A stretch of 64,000 nt of DNA from Brachymonas denitrificans (GTDB lineage: Bacteria; Pseudomonadota; Gammaproteobacteria; Burkholderiales; Burkholderiaceae_C). The position numbers were made by a program, and so were the translations under genes. The notes under the pieces were generated by a model. That model searched no databases. It had not been told where the DNA came from and worked only from the letters and a program-made list of their open reading frames with translations. This document shows positions 28,238-37,575 of this stretch, piece by piece. Location of the stretch: contig NZ_CAJQUA010000001.1 in the NCBI RefSeq assembly GCF_907163135.1, positions 201,001 to 265,000 of the forward strand, written 5' to 3'. Within the stretch, counting starts at the first letter, position 1. Every line of letters starts with the position of its first letter.

Positions 28238-30022
28238 ATGGCGCAACAGAAACATCCACCCCATTCCTCCGCGCGACCCGGCGCCCGGCGCACCGCGGCG
28301 GTCCTGCTGGGCCTGGCGGGCCTGTTGCCGGCACCGTTTGCGCTGGCCCCTGTGCATGCGGCCAGCCTGGCTGCCCTGATCCACGAGTCGGCCCAGGAAG
28401 ACCCGAGCGTGCTCGAGGCGCGCGCCCGCCAGGAGCAGGCCACCATGCAGACGCAGGTCTCTCGCAGCGGCCACTGGCCGGTGCTGGGCGTGCAGGCACA
28501 GCAGGAGTTCGACCAGAAGTACAAGGATCTGACCAATCCGGATCCGGTTGCGCTGACCGGCAAGCTCAACCTGTTCTCTGCCGGCGCCATTTCCTCGCGC
28601 GTGGAGCGCGACAAGTTCCGCGAGGAGTTCTACGGCAACAAGACCCTGGAAGCGCAGGAGAACCTCGCCATCAATATGGCGCAGCTCTACCTGAGCGCGT
28701 TGCGCCATGCCGAACTGCTGCAGACCGAGCAGCAGAACCTGCAGCGCCATGACAAGATCATCGGCGACCTCAACACCATCGTGCGCCATGACCCGGGCCG
28801 CAATTACGAGCTGGTGCAGGCACAGTCGCGCGCCCTGCAGGTGCGCATGCGCATGGTGCAATACGAGAAGGCGATGCGCCTGGCTCTGAGCAAGCTGGCG
28901 CGCTACACCACGCAGAAGGTTACCCTGGCCGACCCGTTCAACGGGACCGAATGGCGCAAGCATTACCAGGGCGGCAAGGACACGGCGTCGCATCCCAGCG
29001 TGCAGGCGCAGATGAACGAGATGAAGGCCACGCGTTCCGAACTGGACAACCTGCGCCGTTCGCGCTGGCCCAGCGTCGATCTGGTGGTGGCGGCAGGCAA
29101 GGAGCATCGCAGCACGCGCGTGGTGCTGAACTGGAACTTCCTCGATCGTGGCGCCTTCTACAGCCAGCAGGGCGCCGCCAAGCAACTGGCGGCCGCCGAA
29201 AGCCGCGTGCAGTTGCTCGAACGCGAAATCAGCGAGCGCAGCCAGACCGCGCAAGCGGATATGGCGCAAAGCCAGCTGCAGGCCGCGGCGGCCCAGGCGC
29301 AGATCGGCGCCTCCCGCCAGGTCGTTGATCTGTATGAAATGCAGTTCCGCATCGCCCGCCGCAGCCTGCTCGACGTGCTCAACGCCTATGCCGAACTGGC
29401 CAACGTCGAAGTCTCCAAGGTGACGGCAGACAACGACTACCGCACTGCCGTAGCCAGCTACCTCGATGCCAATGCGGCCCTGGTGGACTGGGCCCGCCAG
29501 GCGGCCATCGGACAGGTGCCGCAGCAGCGCACCACCCGGTCGCTGGCCCCGGAAAAGCCGGCTCCCGCCATGGCGGTTCCGGTCACCGAGCCGGTGCCTG
29601 AGCCGCAGACCTCCGCAGAGGCACCCGTGGGCAGCGCGCCCATGCAGGAGGCGGTTCCCACGCCCGAGCCAGTAGCAGCTCCTGCCGCACCCGTGGTCAC
29701 GGAGCAGACAGCCGCGTCCCAGCCGCTGGTAGCACCCGAAGCTGCGCCGGCTCCGGTGGTCACTCACGCCGAAGAGGTGCCCGCCCCGGCGGTCCCGGCT
29801 CCGACCTACCAGGAATCAGCCGACATGCAGATCGGCGTTTCGGCCTTTGCTCCTGCGCCGCGCGCAGACAAGGAAGACGCCCCGCGCGCTGTCTCGGCCA
29901 ACGAACTGGCCGAACAGCAGGCCGCCGACGCTGCCGCCAGCGAACAGACAGCGCCGACCGGCGAGTTCAAGCCGATCCTGACGACGCAACCCCTAAGCGC
30001 CGAGTTCCGCGACACCCCCTGA
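28238..30022 (+). CDS. TolC-family outer membrane channel with long A/P-rich tail
   Basis: About 594 residues from the ATG at 28238, which gives a good signal peptide ending PVHA; a GTG at 28175 inside the adaptor gene is the alternative. The two outer-membrane efflux repeats run to about residue 425 (LIHESAQEDPSVLEARARQ; LLDVLNAYAELANVEVS). Then about 160 residues rich in Ala, Pro, Val and Glu follow, ending EFKPILTTQPLSAEFRDTP. Such a tail is unusual for TolC proteins and parallels the tail on the ABC subunit. It completes the secretion operon and ends 4 bp from the convergent HugZ-like gene. Confidence 0.88.
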   Translation: MAQQKHPPHSSARPGARRTAAVLLGLAGLLPAPFALAPVHAASLAALIHESAQEDPSVLEARARQEQATMQTQVSRSGHWPVLGVQAQQEFDQKYKDLTNPDPVALTGKLNLFSAGAISSRVERDKFREEFYGNKTLEAQENLAINMAQLYLSALRHAELLQTEQQNLQRHDKIIGDLNTIVRHDPGRNYELVQAQSRALQVRMRMVQYEKAMRLALSKLARYTTQKVTLADPFNGTEWRKHYQGGKDTASHPSVQAQMNEMKATRSELDNLRRSRWPSVDLVVAAGKEHRSTRVVLNWNFLDRGAFYSQQGAAKQLAAAESRVQLLEREISERSQTAQADMAQSQLQAAAAQAQIGASRQVVDLYEMQFRIARRSLLDVLNAYAELANVEVSKVTADNDYRTAVASYLDANAALVDWARQAAIGQVPQQRTTRSLAPEKPAPAMAVPVTEPVPEPQTSAEAPVGSAPMQEAVPTPEPVAAPAAPVVTEQTAASQPLVAPEAAPAPVVTHAEEVPAPAVPAPTYQESADMQIGVSAFAPAPRADKEDAPRAVSANELAEQQAADAAASEQTAPTGEFKPILTTQPLSAEFRDTP

Positions 30023-30026
30023 GCGC

Positions 30027-30584
30027 TCAATCCGTAGGAGGCAGCCCGTCCCGCGCCTCCTGCGCACTGTCACGCTTGCGGCTGGCCAGCAGCAATGCAG
30101 CCTGGATCTGTTCGGCATCCAGCGCAAACGCCTTGCCGAATCCCGCATTGAAACTCGCCCGCACCGGCCGCAAGCGCCAGAACGCAAAATCCGCGAAATC
30201 GACATACAGCGCCGCCTTCGGTTGCCAGGCCACGAAGCGTTCCCGGAGGGCAGGGCGCTCGGCATCTCCCACCCGCTCGGCCAGGCAATCCATGCTCAGC
30301 CGGGCATAGGCCAGGGGATCGCCGCTCCCCGGCTCTCCCACCAGCAGGCAGCAGCGCCCGTCAGCCTCCAGCGCGCCAAAGTGCGCCGACAGCTGCGAAA
30401 TCAGGATCAGCGGCACGCCCTCCGCATCCCGCCCCAGCGCCACCCGGCTCAACCCGGGCCAGCCACTGCCGGGCTGCAGCACTGCCAGATAACCATGGCG
30501 GGCCGGCCCAAGCACGCCGGCAGCAAGGGCCAGTGCGGCTTCATCGACCGGATTGAGCAGGTCTTCACGCGAACGGGTATTCAT
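30027..30584 (-). CDS. HugZ-like pyridoxamine 5'-phosphate oxidase-fold protein
   Basis: A 185-residue protein with the split-barrel flavin-binding fold: HGYLAVLQPGSGWPGLSRVALGRD, ISQLSAHFGALEADGRCCLLVGEPG and AALYVDFADFAFWRLRP. This is the HugZ/haem-utilisation group within the PNPOx superfamily. Haem degradation is possible, but the short form lacks a recognisable C-terminal haem-binding extension, and no haem-uptake genes are adjacent. It is divergent from the PhaR gene over 97 bp. Confidence 0.75.
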   Translation of the reverse strand: MNTRSREDLLNPVDEAALALAAGVLGPARHGYLAVLQPGSGWPGLSRVALGRDAEGVPLILISQLSAHFGALEADGRCCLLVGEPGSGDPLAYARLSMDCLAERVGDAERPALRERFVAWQPKAALYVDFADFAFWRLRPVRASFNAGFGKAFALDAEQIQAALLLASRKRDSAQEARDGLPPTD

Positions 30585-30681
30585 AGGGTTTGCTGGTGCA
30601 TGTGATGTGCCGCGAAAAGTGCATAATCGATACCATATGCGCCGGCCGCGGAGCGCCGATGCAGTACAAGGAATCCAGTAT

Positions 30682-31275
30682 ATGGCGACGTCCAGAACGG
30701 TCAAGCAGTCAGACATTCCCGCAGACGCAGCAGCACCGGCCCCCGAGGCCGCCGAAGACAAGGTGCGCGTCATCAAGAAATACCCCAACCGGCGCCTGTA
30801 CGACACCGCCAGCTCCAGCTATGTGACGCTGGCCGAGGTCAAGGCCCTCGTCATGGCGGTCGAGCCCTTCGTGGTGCGCGACGCCAAGACCAACGAGGAC
30901 CTCACCCGCAGCATCCTGCTGCAGATCATCCTCGAGGAAGAGGCCGGCGGCAGCCCCATCTTCACCGAGCAGGTGCTCTCCAACATCATCCGCTACTACG
31001 GCCACACCTGGCAGGGTTTCTTCGGCGCCAACCTCGAAAGCAGCATCCAGGCCTTCGCCGACATGCAGAAGAAGGTGATGGAAATGACGCCCGGCCTCAA
31101 CCCGGAAGCCTGGCCCAAGATGATGCAGATGCCCGGCCAGAAGATGGTGCAGGAGATGATGAACAACTACACCGAGCAGGGCAAGCACATGATGCAGCAG
31201 ATGCAGGAGCAGCTGCAGCACCAGTACCAGGCCAATCTGCAGCAGTGGCTGTCGGCGTTCCAGCCAAAGCGTTGA
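30682..31275 (+). CDS. phaR: Polyhydroxyalkanoate synthesis repressor PhaR
   Basis: A 197-residue regulator. The DNA-binding PHB/PHA-accumulation domain is explicit in VIKKYPNRRLYDTASSSYVT, followed by the second conserved domain (ILLQIILEEEAGGSPIFTEQ) and a Met/Gln-rich C-terminal helical part. PhaR represses phasin and PHA genes until it is sequestered on polymer granules. No PHA synthesis genes are in the window. The ATG at 30682 has AAGGAAT upstream. Confidence 0.93.
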   Translation: MATSRTVKQSDIPADAAAPAPEAAEDKVRVIKKYPNRRLYDTASSSYVTLAEVKALVMAVEPFVVRDAKTNEDLTRSILLQIILEEEAGGSPIFTEQVLSNIIRYYGHTWQGFFGANLESSIQAFADMQKKVMEMTPGLNPEAWPKMMQMPGQKMVQEMMNNYTEQGKHMMQQMQEQLQHQYQANLQQWLSAFQPKR

Positions 31276-31464
31276 CGCCTCGTCTACGCGGCAGGCAGAC
31301 AGTCCATTGATTGTTTTCAGCTGCCTGGCGCCGGTGTCCGGTAAGCTGCAAGGGAAGGGCGCTGGCCTGCAGCATGGGAAGACCGTTGCAGCAGATGCAC
31401 GCTGCAATGCGGGCGGGCGCTGCCGGCAAACCCCGATCCCGTCGAAACTGCGACAATAGCGGCC

Positions 31465-32874
31465 ATGACTGAAACCGCCGCCATTGCCCCCGCTTCCGCC
31501 ACCCAGCAGCCACCGAAAATCGGCTTCGTCAGCCTGGGCTGCCCCAAGGCGTTGACCGATTCCGAACTGATCCTGACCCAGCTCTCCGCCGAGGGCTACA
31601 CCACGTCCAAAACCTTCGCCGGCGCCGATCTGGTGATCGTCAACACCTGCGGCTTCATCGACGATGCCGTCAAGGAAAGCCTGGACACCATTGGCGAGGC
31701 GCTGGCCGACAACGGCAAGGTCATCGTCACCGGCTGCCTGGGTGCGCGCGCCGGGCATGAGAGCGACAACCTGGTCAGGGAAATCCATCCCAGCGTGCTC
31801 GCCGTCACCGGCCCGCACGCCACGCAGGAAGTGATGGATGCCGTGCACACTCACTGCCCCAAGCCCCACGATCCCTTCCTCGATCTGGTGCCCGGCGGTT
31901 TCGGCGTGGCCGGCCTCAAGCTCACTCCCAGGCACTATGCCTACCTGAAAATCAGCGAGGGCTGCAACCACCGCTGCACCTTCTGCATCATCCCGTCCAT
32001 GCGCGGCGATCTGGTCAGCCGTCCGATCGGCGATGTGCTGAAGGAGGCGCAAGCCCTGTTCGAAGGCGGCGTCAAGGAACTGCTGGTCGTCAGCCAGGAC
32101 ACCTCTGCCTACGGCGTGGACGTCAAATACCGCACCGGCTTCTGGGACGGCAAGCCGATCAAAACGCGCACCTTCGAGCTGGTGCAGGCCTTGGGCGAAC
32201 TGGCCAAGCAGCACGGCGCCTGGGTGCGCCTGCACTACGTCTATCCCTATCCCAGTGTGGATGAACTCATCCCGCTGATGGCCGAAGGCCTGGTGCTGCC
32301 CTACCTGGACGTGCCGTTCCAGCACAGCCACCCCGATGTGCTCAGGCGCATGAAGCGTCCTGCCAGCGGCGAGCGCAACCTGGAGCGCCTGCAGCGCTGG
32401 CGTGAACTGTGCCCGCAGCTGGTGATCCGCAGCACCTTCATCGCCGGCTTCCCCGGCGAGACGGAAGAAGAATTCCAGCACCTGCTCGACTTCGTGCAGG
32501 AAGCGCAGATCGACCGCGCCGGCTGCTTTGCCTACTCGCCGGTCGAGGGTGCCACTGCCAACGAACTGCCCGGTGCGCTGTCGGACGAGGTGCGTGAAGA
32601 GCGCCGCGCCCGTTTCATGGCCGTGGCCGAGCAGGTCTCCGTCAACAAGCTGCGCCAGCGCATTGGCAGCACCATGCAGGTGCTGGTCGACAGCGCGCCC
32701 AACCAGGGCAAGAAGGGCGCCATCGGCCGCAGCTACGCCGATGCCCCCGAAATCGACGGCCTGGTCAGGCTGCTGCCGCCGCAGAAGATCAGCAAGACCC
32801 TGAAAGTCGGCACCTTCACGCAGGCCCGTATCGTCGACACCGACGGCCACGATCTGGTGGCGCTTCCGGTCTGA
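31465..32874 (+). CDS. rimO: Ribosomal protein uS12 methylthiotransferase RimO
   Basis: A 469-residue radical-SAM enzyme that methylthiolates an aspartate of ribosomal protein S12. The N-terminal UPF0004 domain has [14 protein letters not shown] and [10 protein letters not shown]; the radical-SAM cluster is CNHRCTFC; a TRAM domain ends the protein. These motifs separate RimO from the tRNA enzyme MiaB. A -10-like GACAAT ends 7 bases before the ATG without a Shine-Dalgarno sequence, so its mRNA may be leaderless. Confidence 0.96.
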   Translation: MTETAAIAPASATQQPPKIGFVSLGCPKALTDSELILTQLSAEGYTTSKTFAGADLVIVNTCGFIDDAVKESLDTIGEALADNGKVIVTGCLGARAGHESDNLVREIHPSVLAVTGPHATQEVMDAVHTHCPKPHDPFLDLVPGGFGVAGLKLTPRHYAYLKISEGCNHRCTFCIIPSMRGDLVSRPIGDVLKEAQALFEGGVKELLVVSQDTSAYGVDVKYRTGFWDGKPIKTRTFELVQALGELAKQHGAWVRLHYVYPYPSVDELIPLMAEGLVLPYLDVPFQHSHPDVLRRMKRPASGERNLERLQRWRELCPQLVIRSTFIAGFPGETEEEFQHLLDFVQEAQIDRAGCFAYSPVEGATANELPGALSDEVREERRARFMAVAEQVSVNKLRQRIGSTMQVLVDSAPNQGKKGAIGRSYADAPEIDGLVRLLPPQKISKTLKVGTFTQARIVDTDGHDLVALPV

Positions 32875-32907
32875 ACGAGGCGCTTGCGCAAAGGCAAATG
32901 CCTCGTT
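32874..32907. terminator. Possible hairpin between convergent rimO and FUSC genes
   Basis: AACGAGGC (32874-32881) and GCCTCGTT (32900-32907) form an 8-bp stem that starts within the rimO stop codon. There is no T run, so terminator activity is uncertain. Confidence 0.35.
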
Positions 32908-32953
32908 GACACGGACACCGGCCCAGGAGCGTCCGGATGGCTCCCCGAGACGC

Positions 32954-35233
32954 TTATTCCGGCGCCAGCACCCCCTTCACCCGGCGGCTCTGCTCCACCA
33001 GATCCGCCGCATCCTCGCGCAATGCACGGATGCGGTTTTCCAGCACGTTGTGCACCTCGTGCGTGGGGTGGGGCAGGCGCTCCCCCTCACGCTGCGCGGC
33101 TTCCGGTACAGGCGCCACACCGTCCGTAGCGCCGGCGGCGCCCAGCACTTCGGGCAGCTCCAGCACCCGCACCGGTGCACAGCTTTCCTCCGACACGCAC
33201 AGAATCGTGCGCGCCTCCTCCACCAGTGCGTGGGTCAGCACCATCGATGCCTGCATCTGCTGCCGATAGTCCGCCTGCCGCTGCAGCCAGGGCTGGCGGC
33301 GCAGCAGCATGCGCAGCGCCGCCACATGCGAGGTCATCAGGTAGGTGCGCACCAGCAGCCGGTTGATCTCGCTGATGCCGCGCTGGCGCACGCGCGGCTC
33401 GTCGAGCATGCGCAGCAGGGCGGCGTTCACGCCGGCAATCTCGTTGAGAAACTGCTTGCGCGACAGCCGGTAGGCTTCATCCTGCGTCACGTCTCCCAGC
33501 AGCAGCGCATGGCTCTCGCGCAGATAGCGGCGCGCCCCGTCGAACAGGCGCTGCAGCAGCCCCGGCAGGGCCTGGCGCTCCCAGTTGGGGAACACATAGG
33601 CAAACACAGTCGCGATCAGCACCCCGAGCGCGGTATCCATCAGCCGCTCCATCACCAGACCGGGCCCGCCCTGGCTGGTCGTGAGGTGCAGCAGCACCAG
33701 CACCGTCAGCGTGGCGGCCGTGGCGGTATACACATAGCGCAGCTGCACAAAGGTGGATGACACCATCAGCGACAGATACAGCACCAGCAACAACGGCAGC
33801 GTACCCTGTACCAGCTGCAGCACCACCGCCGCCACGATGCAGCCCAGCACCGTTCCCAGCATCCGCTGGCGGCGCCGGTCGCGCGTCATGCTGTAGCTGG
33901 GTTTCATGATGATCACGATGGTCAGCATGATCCAGTAGGCATGCGCCTTGTAGGGCAGGGCCTGCACCAGCAGCAGCGCAGCCACCATCGCCAGGCTGAT
34001 GCGCAGCGCATAGCGGAAAATCGGCGATTGCAGGTTCAGGTTGTGCTGCAGCAGCTTCCAGTCGATGCGCGGGCGCGACACGAACAGCGCCATGTCGATG
34101 GCCGGCAACCGCTCCGGCGAGCTGCGCGTGGCGGCATGCATCTGCCCGATGCGGGTGATGGTGTCCAGAATCTTGTAGTAGGTGGAGCGAAGCAGCAGGA
34201 ACACATCGTCGGACACCGGCACGCTGTACTCTCCCTGCTCCATCAGGTGCAGCTCGAACGCAATCGCGCGCTGCTCGGCCACATAGGTCACCGGCGACTC
34301 CGACGGCAGCCCGCGCGTCACGGCAAAGGCCACGGCTTCCACATCGCGCGTGGCCTTGGCGATCAGGTCGCGCAGGAACAGCATGATGTCGCTCTGCCCG
34401 AAATGCTGGTGCAGCGCGCGGTAGTCGGTATGCGTGCTCAGCACTTGTTCGTACACGTCCAGCATGCCCAGGTGGATCTGGATCAGCCGCGCGTCCTGCG
34501 GCCCCTGCAGCGGCTGCAGCACCAGGTCGCGAGCGGCCTGCTGGCGATCGGCCAGAACCACCTGCTGCCGGATCAACCGGGTGAATTGCTGCTCGATGTC
34601 GGCATTGCGCTCGTAGAAGCCGCTCTTGATGTCGAAATAGCGCGCCAGCTCGAACAGGCATTCGGCCAGCACCTGCTGCTTCAGGCGATGGCGTTGCCAC
34701 CAGGCCACACCCAGCGCATAGACGAAATAGCACAGCCCGCCCAGAAAGAAACTGGCACAGGTGGCCAGCGGGTCTGCCTTCTGCCCGATATGCTCCACCG
34801 ACAGCGTCATCGCCAGCAGCATGGCAAACTGCACCGGCATGGCACGATTGCCGTACAGCAGCAAAAAGGCCGAGCCAAAGGTCAGCAGGACCATGCTCGC
34901 GGCCTGCAGGAGCGGCCATGGTGTGAGCATGCCTACCAGCAAGGCTGCCAGGGTGTTGAGCAGCAGCGAAACGCCCAGCTCGCGCCGCTTGTAGCGCAGG
35001 GGACCGAGCTGATCCACCAGTGCCAGAGCGGCCGCCCCGAAGGCTGCGGCCATGGCCCAGCCGGGCGGCAGCAGCGCCAGCGCCGCCAGCGCAATCAGCA
35101 GGATGCCGCTGCTGGTACGCAATCCGGTCGACAGATAGTGGCTGAACCAGAAAGTTCGCATGTCCAGCGCATACCGCATAGGCCCGGTCGTATCCGGTAC
35201 CAGCAGGGAAAGAATGCGGTCGCGCAGCAGCAT
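32954..35233 (-). CDS. FUSC-family inner membrane protein (YccS/aromatic acid exporter-like)
   Basis: A 759-residue protein with two sets of about five or six membrane helices (residues about 35-185 and 410-545) separated by a soluble helical domain and followed by a C-terminal cytoplasmic region. This duplicated architecture, with the YWIMLTIVIIMKPSYSMTRDRR motif split across the second set, is that of the YccS/YhfK and AaeB FUSC proteins. The substrate is unknown; aromatic acid export is only a family-based guess. The response regulator gene lies 112 bp upstream on the same strand. Confidence 0.82.
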   Translation of the reverse strand: MLLRDRILSLLVPDTTGPMRYALDMRTFWFSHYLSTGLRTSSGILLIALAALALLPPGWAMAAAFGAAALALVDQLGPLRYKRRELGVSLLLNTLAALLVGMLTPWPLLQAASMVLLTFGSAFLLLYGNRAMPVQFAMLLAMTLSVEHIGQKADPLATCASFFLGGLCYFVYALGVAWWQRHRLKQQVLAECLFELARYFDIKSGFYERNADIEQQFTRLIRQQVVLADRQQAARDLVLQPLQGPQDARLIQIHLGMLDVYEQVLSTHTDYRALHQHFGQSDIMLFLRDLIAKATRDVEAVAFAVTRGLPSESPVTYVAEQRAIAFELHLMEQGEYSVPVSDDVFLLLRSTYYKILDTITRIGQMHAATRSSPERLPAIDMALFVSRPRIDWKLLQHNLNLQSPIFRYALRISLAMVAALLLVQALPYKAHAYWIMLTIVIIMKPSYSMTRDRRRQRMLGTVLGCIVAAVVLQLVQGTLPLLLVLYLSLMVSSTFVQLRYVYTATAATLTVLVLLHLTTSQGGPGLVMERLMDTALGVLIATVFAYVFPNWERQALPGLLQRLFDGARRYLRESHALLLGDVTQDEAYRLSRKQFLNEIAGVNAALLRMLDEPRVRQRGISEINRLLVRTYLMTSHVAALRMLLRRQPWLQRQADYRQQMQASMVLTHALVEEARTILCVSEESCAPVRVLELPEVLGAAGATDGVAPVPEAAQREGERLPHPTHEVHNVLENRIRALREDAADLVEQSRRVKGVLAPE

Positions 35234-35314
35234 GGGTGGAAAACTCCTGTAATGGCGAGCCCAAAGAAAGAGGCAGCAGTCCCGGGTGGGATCTGCTGCC
35301 TGTGGATTGTGGCA

Positions 35315-35332
35315 CGGGCTGCATGCAGCCCG
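35315..35332. repeat. 18-bp perfect palindrome after the response regulator gene
   Basis: CGGGCTGCATGCAGCCCG lies 14 bp past the response-regulator stop and upstream of the FUSC gene. It could be a hairpin or an operator; no T run follows it on either strand. Confidence 0.5.
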
Positions 35333-35345
35333 CGCACGTGAGGTA

Positions 35346-35942
35346 TCAACCCTTGATCAGACCATTCAGGCGTGCCGTGTGGATGGCCTGGGTGCGGCTC
35401 TTCACGCCCAGGCGGCGGAACAGACGCCACAGGTGCACTTTCACCGTGTGTTCGCTGATGCCCAGACGATCGGCAATGTCGCGGTTGCTCAAGCCCTGCT
35501 CCAGTGCCACCAGCAGCTGCGACTGGCGCTTCGACAGCTTGCTGTTGGCAAGCTCGGCCTCTTCACCCTCTGCCTCCGGCAGCATCAGGGAGCGCAGCGC
35601 GGAGAACAGGGCGGGCGTGGGCGTCTGCTTGGACAGGTAGCCATCGGCCCCGGCTTCCAGGCACAGCGGCTCGTTCTCTTCACCGCTCTGGTCGGAAATG
35701 GCGACCAGTTGCGATTCGGGGTAGGCGCGCTTGACTTCGCGGATGCCGGAGTGGCCCAGCGTATCGCTCAGCGTGAGGTCGAGGAAAACGGTGGCCGGCT
35801 GGCCATGCGACTTGACGGCCTGGGGCAGGTCGCCAATGCGGTCGAGCTCCACGACTTCTTCGCCCGGCTTGAGCCGGCGCAGCAGGTTGGCAAAGGCTTC
35901 TCGGTAGAGGGGGTGATCTTCAATCAGGTATACAGCAGACAT
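35346..35942 (-). CDS. LuxR/NarL-type response regulator
   Basis: A 198-residue two-component regulator. The receiver domain has acidic residues E8/D9, phospho-acceptor D55 (TVFLDLTLSDT) and K105 (GYLSKQTP). The LuxR helix-turn-helix is at residues about 138-198 (LSNRDIADRLGISEHTVKVH). No histidine kinase gene is adjacent, so it is an orphan here and its partner is unknown. The 166 bp upstream are markedly AT-rich compared with the surroundings. Confidence 0.88.
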   Translation of the reverse strand: MSAVYLIEDHPLYREAFANLLRRLKPGEEVVELDRIGDLPQAVKSHGQPATVFLDLTLSDTLGHSGIREVKRAYPESQLVAISDQSGEENEPLCLEAGADGYLSKQTPTPALFSALRSLMLPEAEGEEAELANSKLSKRQSQLLVALEQGLSNRDIADRLGISEHTVKVHLWRLFRRLGVKSRTQAIHTARLNGLIKG

Positions 35943-36108
35943 GGTTTGTTTAGATGAAATGGCCGCAAATTCGGTTGCGATGGCCTGTAAATGTTTAACG
36001 TGGCCAAATCATAGAGTACAAAGGCTGGCATCTGCTTGGATGATTATTCAAACACCCTGCCAAAAATGTGAAAAGAATCAACTTTTGGCTTGAAATTTTA
36101 AAATTATG

Positions 36109-36777
36109 TTAAGAAAACAGCAATTTCAGCGGTGTGAGCAGCAGTTCGAGCAAACCATAGGTTGCATTCATCAGGGGGCGCATCCACAGCGAGCTGACCA
36201 CGCCGCTCACCACCAGCGCCATCACGATGAAGAAGCCGTAGGGCTCCACGCGCGCGAGCGCATTGGCCGCCTCGCGCGGCAGCAGGCCGGTCAGCACCCG
36301 GCCACCGTCCAGGGGCGGCAACGGAAACAGGTTGAATACGAACATCACGATGTTCACCAGCACGCCGCCCTTGCACATCTGCAGGAAGAAGGGCTCATGC
36401 AGGCCCAGGCCCAGCAGCACATAGAGCAGGGCGCCCCAGAACAGCGCCTGGATCAGGTTGGAGGCGGGCCCGGCCAGGGCGACCCAGATCATGTCGCGCT
36501 TGGGGTGGCGCAGCCGGTCGAAGCGCACCGGCACCGGCTTGGCATAGCCGAACAGGAAGGCACCCGAAGTGGCCACATAGAGGAACAGCGGCATCAGGAT
36601 GGTGCCGACGGGGTCGATGTGCTTGAGCGGATTGAGCGTGACGCGTCCCAGCATCCAGGCCGTGTTGTCGCCATAGTGGCGTGCCACGTAGCCATGCGCA
36701 GCCTCATGCACGGTGATGGCGAACAGCACCGGAATGGCGTAGATCGCGATGGTCTGGATGATGTTGGCGATGTCCAT
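36109..36777 (-). CDS. M50-family (site-2-type) membrane metalloprotease
   Basis: A 222-residue integral membrane protein. The zinc-binding H24-E25-x-x-H28 (HEAAHGY) lies in the first membrane helix, and the third ligand is D157 in LFPLPPLDGGR. No PDZ domain is present, so this is the short S2P branch rather than RseP. The substrate is unknown. It follows yciO by 111 bp on the same strand, a frequent neighbour order in betaproteobacteria. Confidence 0.88.
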   Translation of the reverse strand: MDIANIIQTIAIYAIPVLFAITVHEAAHGYVARHYGDNTAWMLGRVTLNPLKHIDPVGTILMPLFLYVATSGAFLFGYAKPVPVRFDRLRHPKRDMIWVALAGPASNLIQALFWGALLYVLLGLGLHEPFFLQMCKGGVLVNIVMFVFNLFPLPPLDGGRVLTGLLPREAANALARVEPYGFFIVMALVVSGVVSSLWMRPLMNATYGLLELLLTPLKLLFS

Positions 36778-36888
36778 GTGGGCTTTCGTTGAAAGTTTGC
36801 AACAGTATGGAGCCTGCTCCCTGCTGTTTCCGGGCGCAAATGATGCCTTCGTATCAAAAAAATTTCAAAGATGGCGGTTCAGAGAGTA

Positions 36889-37524
36889 CTACAGTCCGAG
36901 CAGCGAAGCTTCGCCGGCGCCCTGGCGCACCAGCTCCGGCGCATCGCCCTTGCCCATGGGAGTCAGGTCGACCACGGTGGTGGGCAGGTGCGGACAGGCG
37001 CCACTGTCGATCACGCCGGCCACCTGCTTGTCCAGCAGGTCGGCCACTTCCGACACATCATGCAGCGGCTCGTCGCTGTCTGGCAGGAACAGCGTGGTGC
37101 TCAGCAGCGGACCATCGTGTTGCTCCAGCAGGGCCTGCAGCACCGCATGCTGCGGCACGCGCAGGCCGATGGTCTTGCGCGAGGGGTGGCTCAGGCGGCG
37201 CGGCACTTCCTTGGAGGCTTCGAGAATGAAGGTGAACGGCCCCGGCGTGCCGAGTTTGAGCATGCGGAACTGGCGGTTGTCCACGCGCGCGTAGCTCGAC
37301 AGTTCGCTCAGGTCGCGGCAGATCAGCGTCAGCAGATGCTTGTCGTCCATCTGGCGGATCTGGCGCAGGCGGTCGCTGGCCGCCTTGTCGTCGATGTGGC
37401 ACACCAGCGCGTAGCTGGAATCGGTGGGTACCGCCAGCACTTCGCCGGCATCCAGCAGCGCGACGGCCTGCTTGATCATGCGCGGCTGGGGATTGAGGGG
37501 GTGGATGTCGAAAATCTGGGCCAT
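36889..37524 (-). CDS. yciO: YciO-family (Sua5/YrdC-fold) protein
   Basis: A 211-residue protein with the YrdC fold: IFDIHPLNPQ, AVPTDSSYALVC, LICRDLSELSSYARVDN, TFILEASKEVPRRL and RKTIGLRVPQH. These match YciO more closely than TsaC/Sua5, so a threonylcarbamoyl-AMP-related RNA-binding role is possible but not proven. The ATG at 37524 gives normal length. It sits directly downstream of an rnm-type gene, the same yciV-yciO pairing seen in E. coli. Confidence 0.88.
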   Translation of the reverse strand: MAQIFDIHPLNPQPRMIKQAVALLDAGEVLAVPTDSSYALVCHIDDKAASDRLRQIRQMDDKHLLTLICRDLSELSSYARVDNRQFRMLKLGTPGPFTFILEASKEVPRRLSHPSRKTIGLRVPQHAVLQALLEQHDGPLLSTTLFLPDSDEPLHDVSEVADLLDKQVAGVIDSGACPHLPTTVVDLTPMGKGDAPELVRQGAGEASLLGL

Positions 37525-37575
37525 GGACTGCTCGGCAGCGGGCCAGCGGGTGGCCCGCTTCACAACGGGAAGGAA

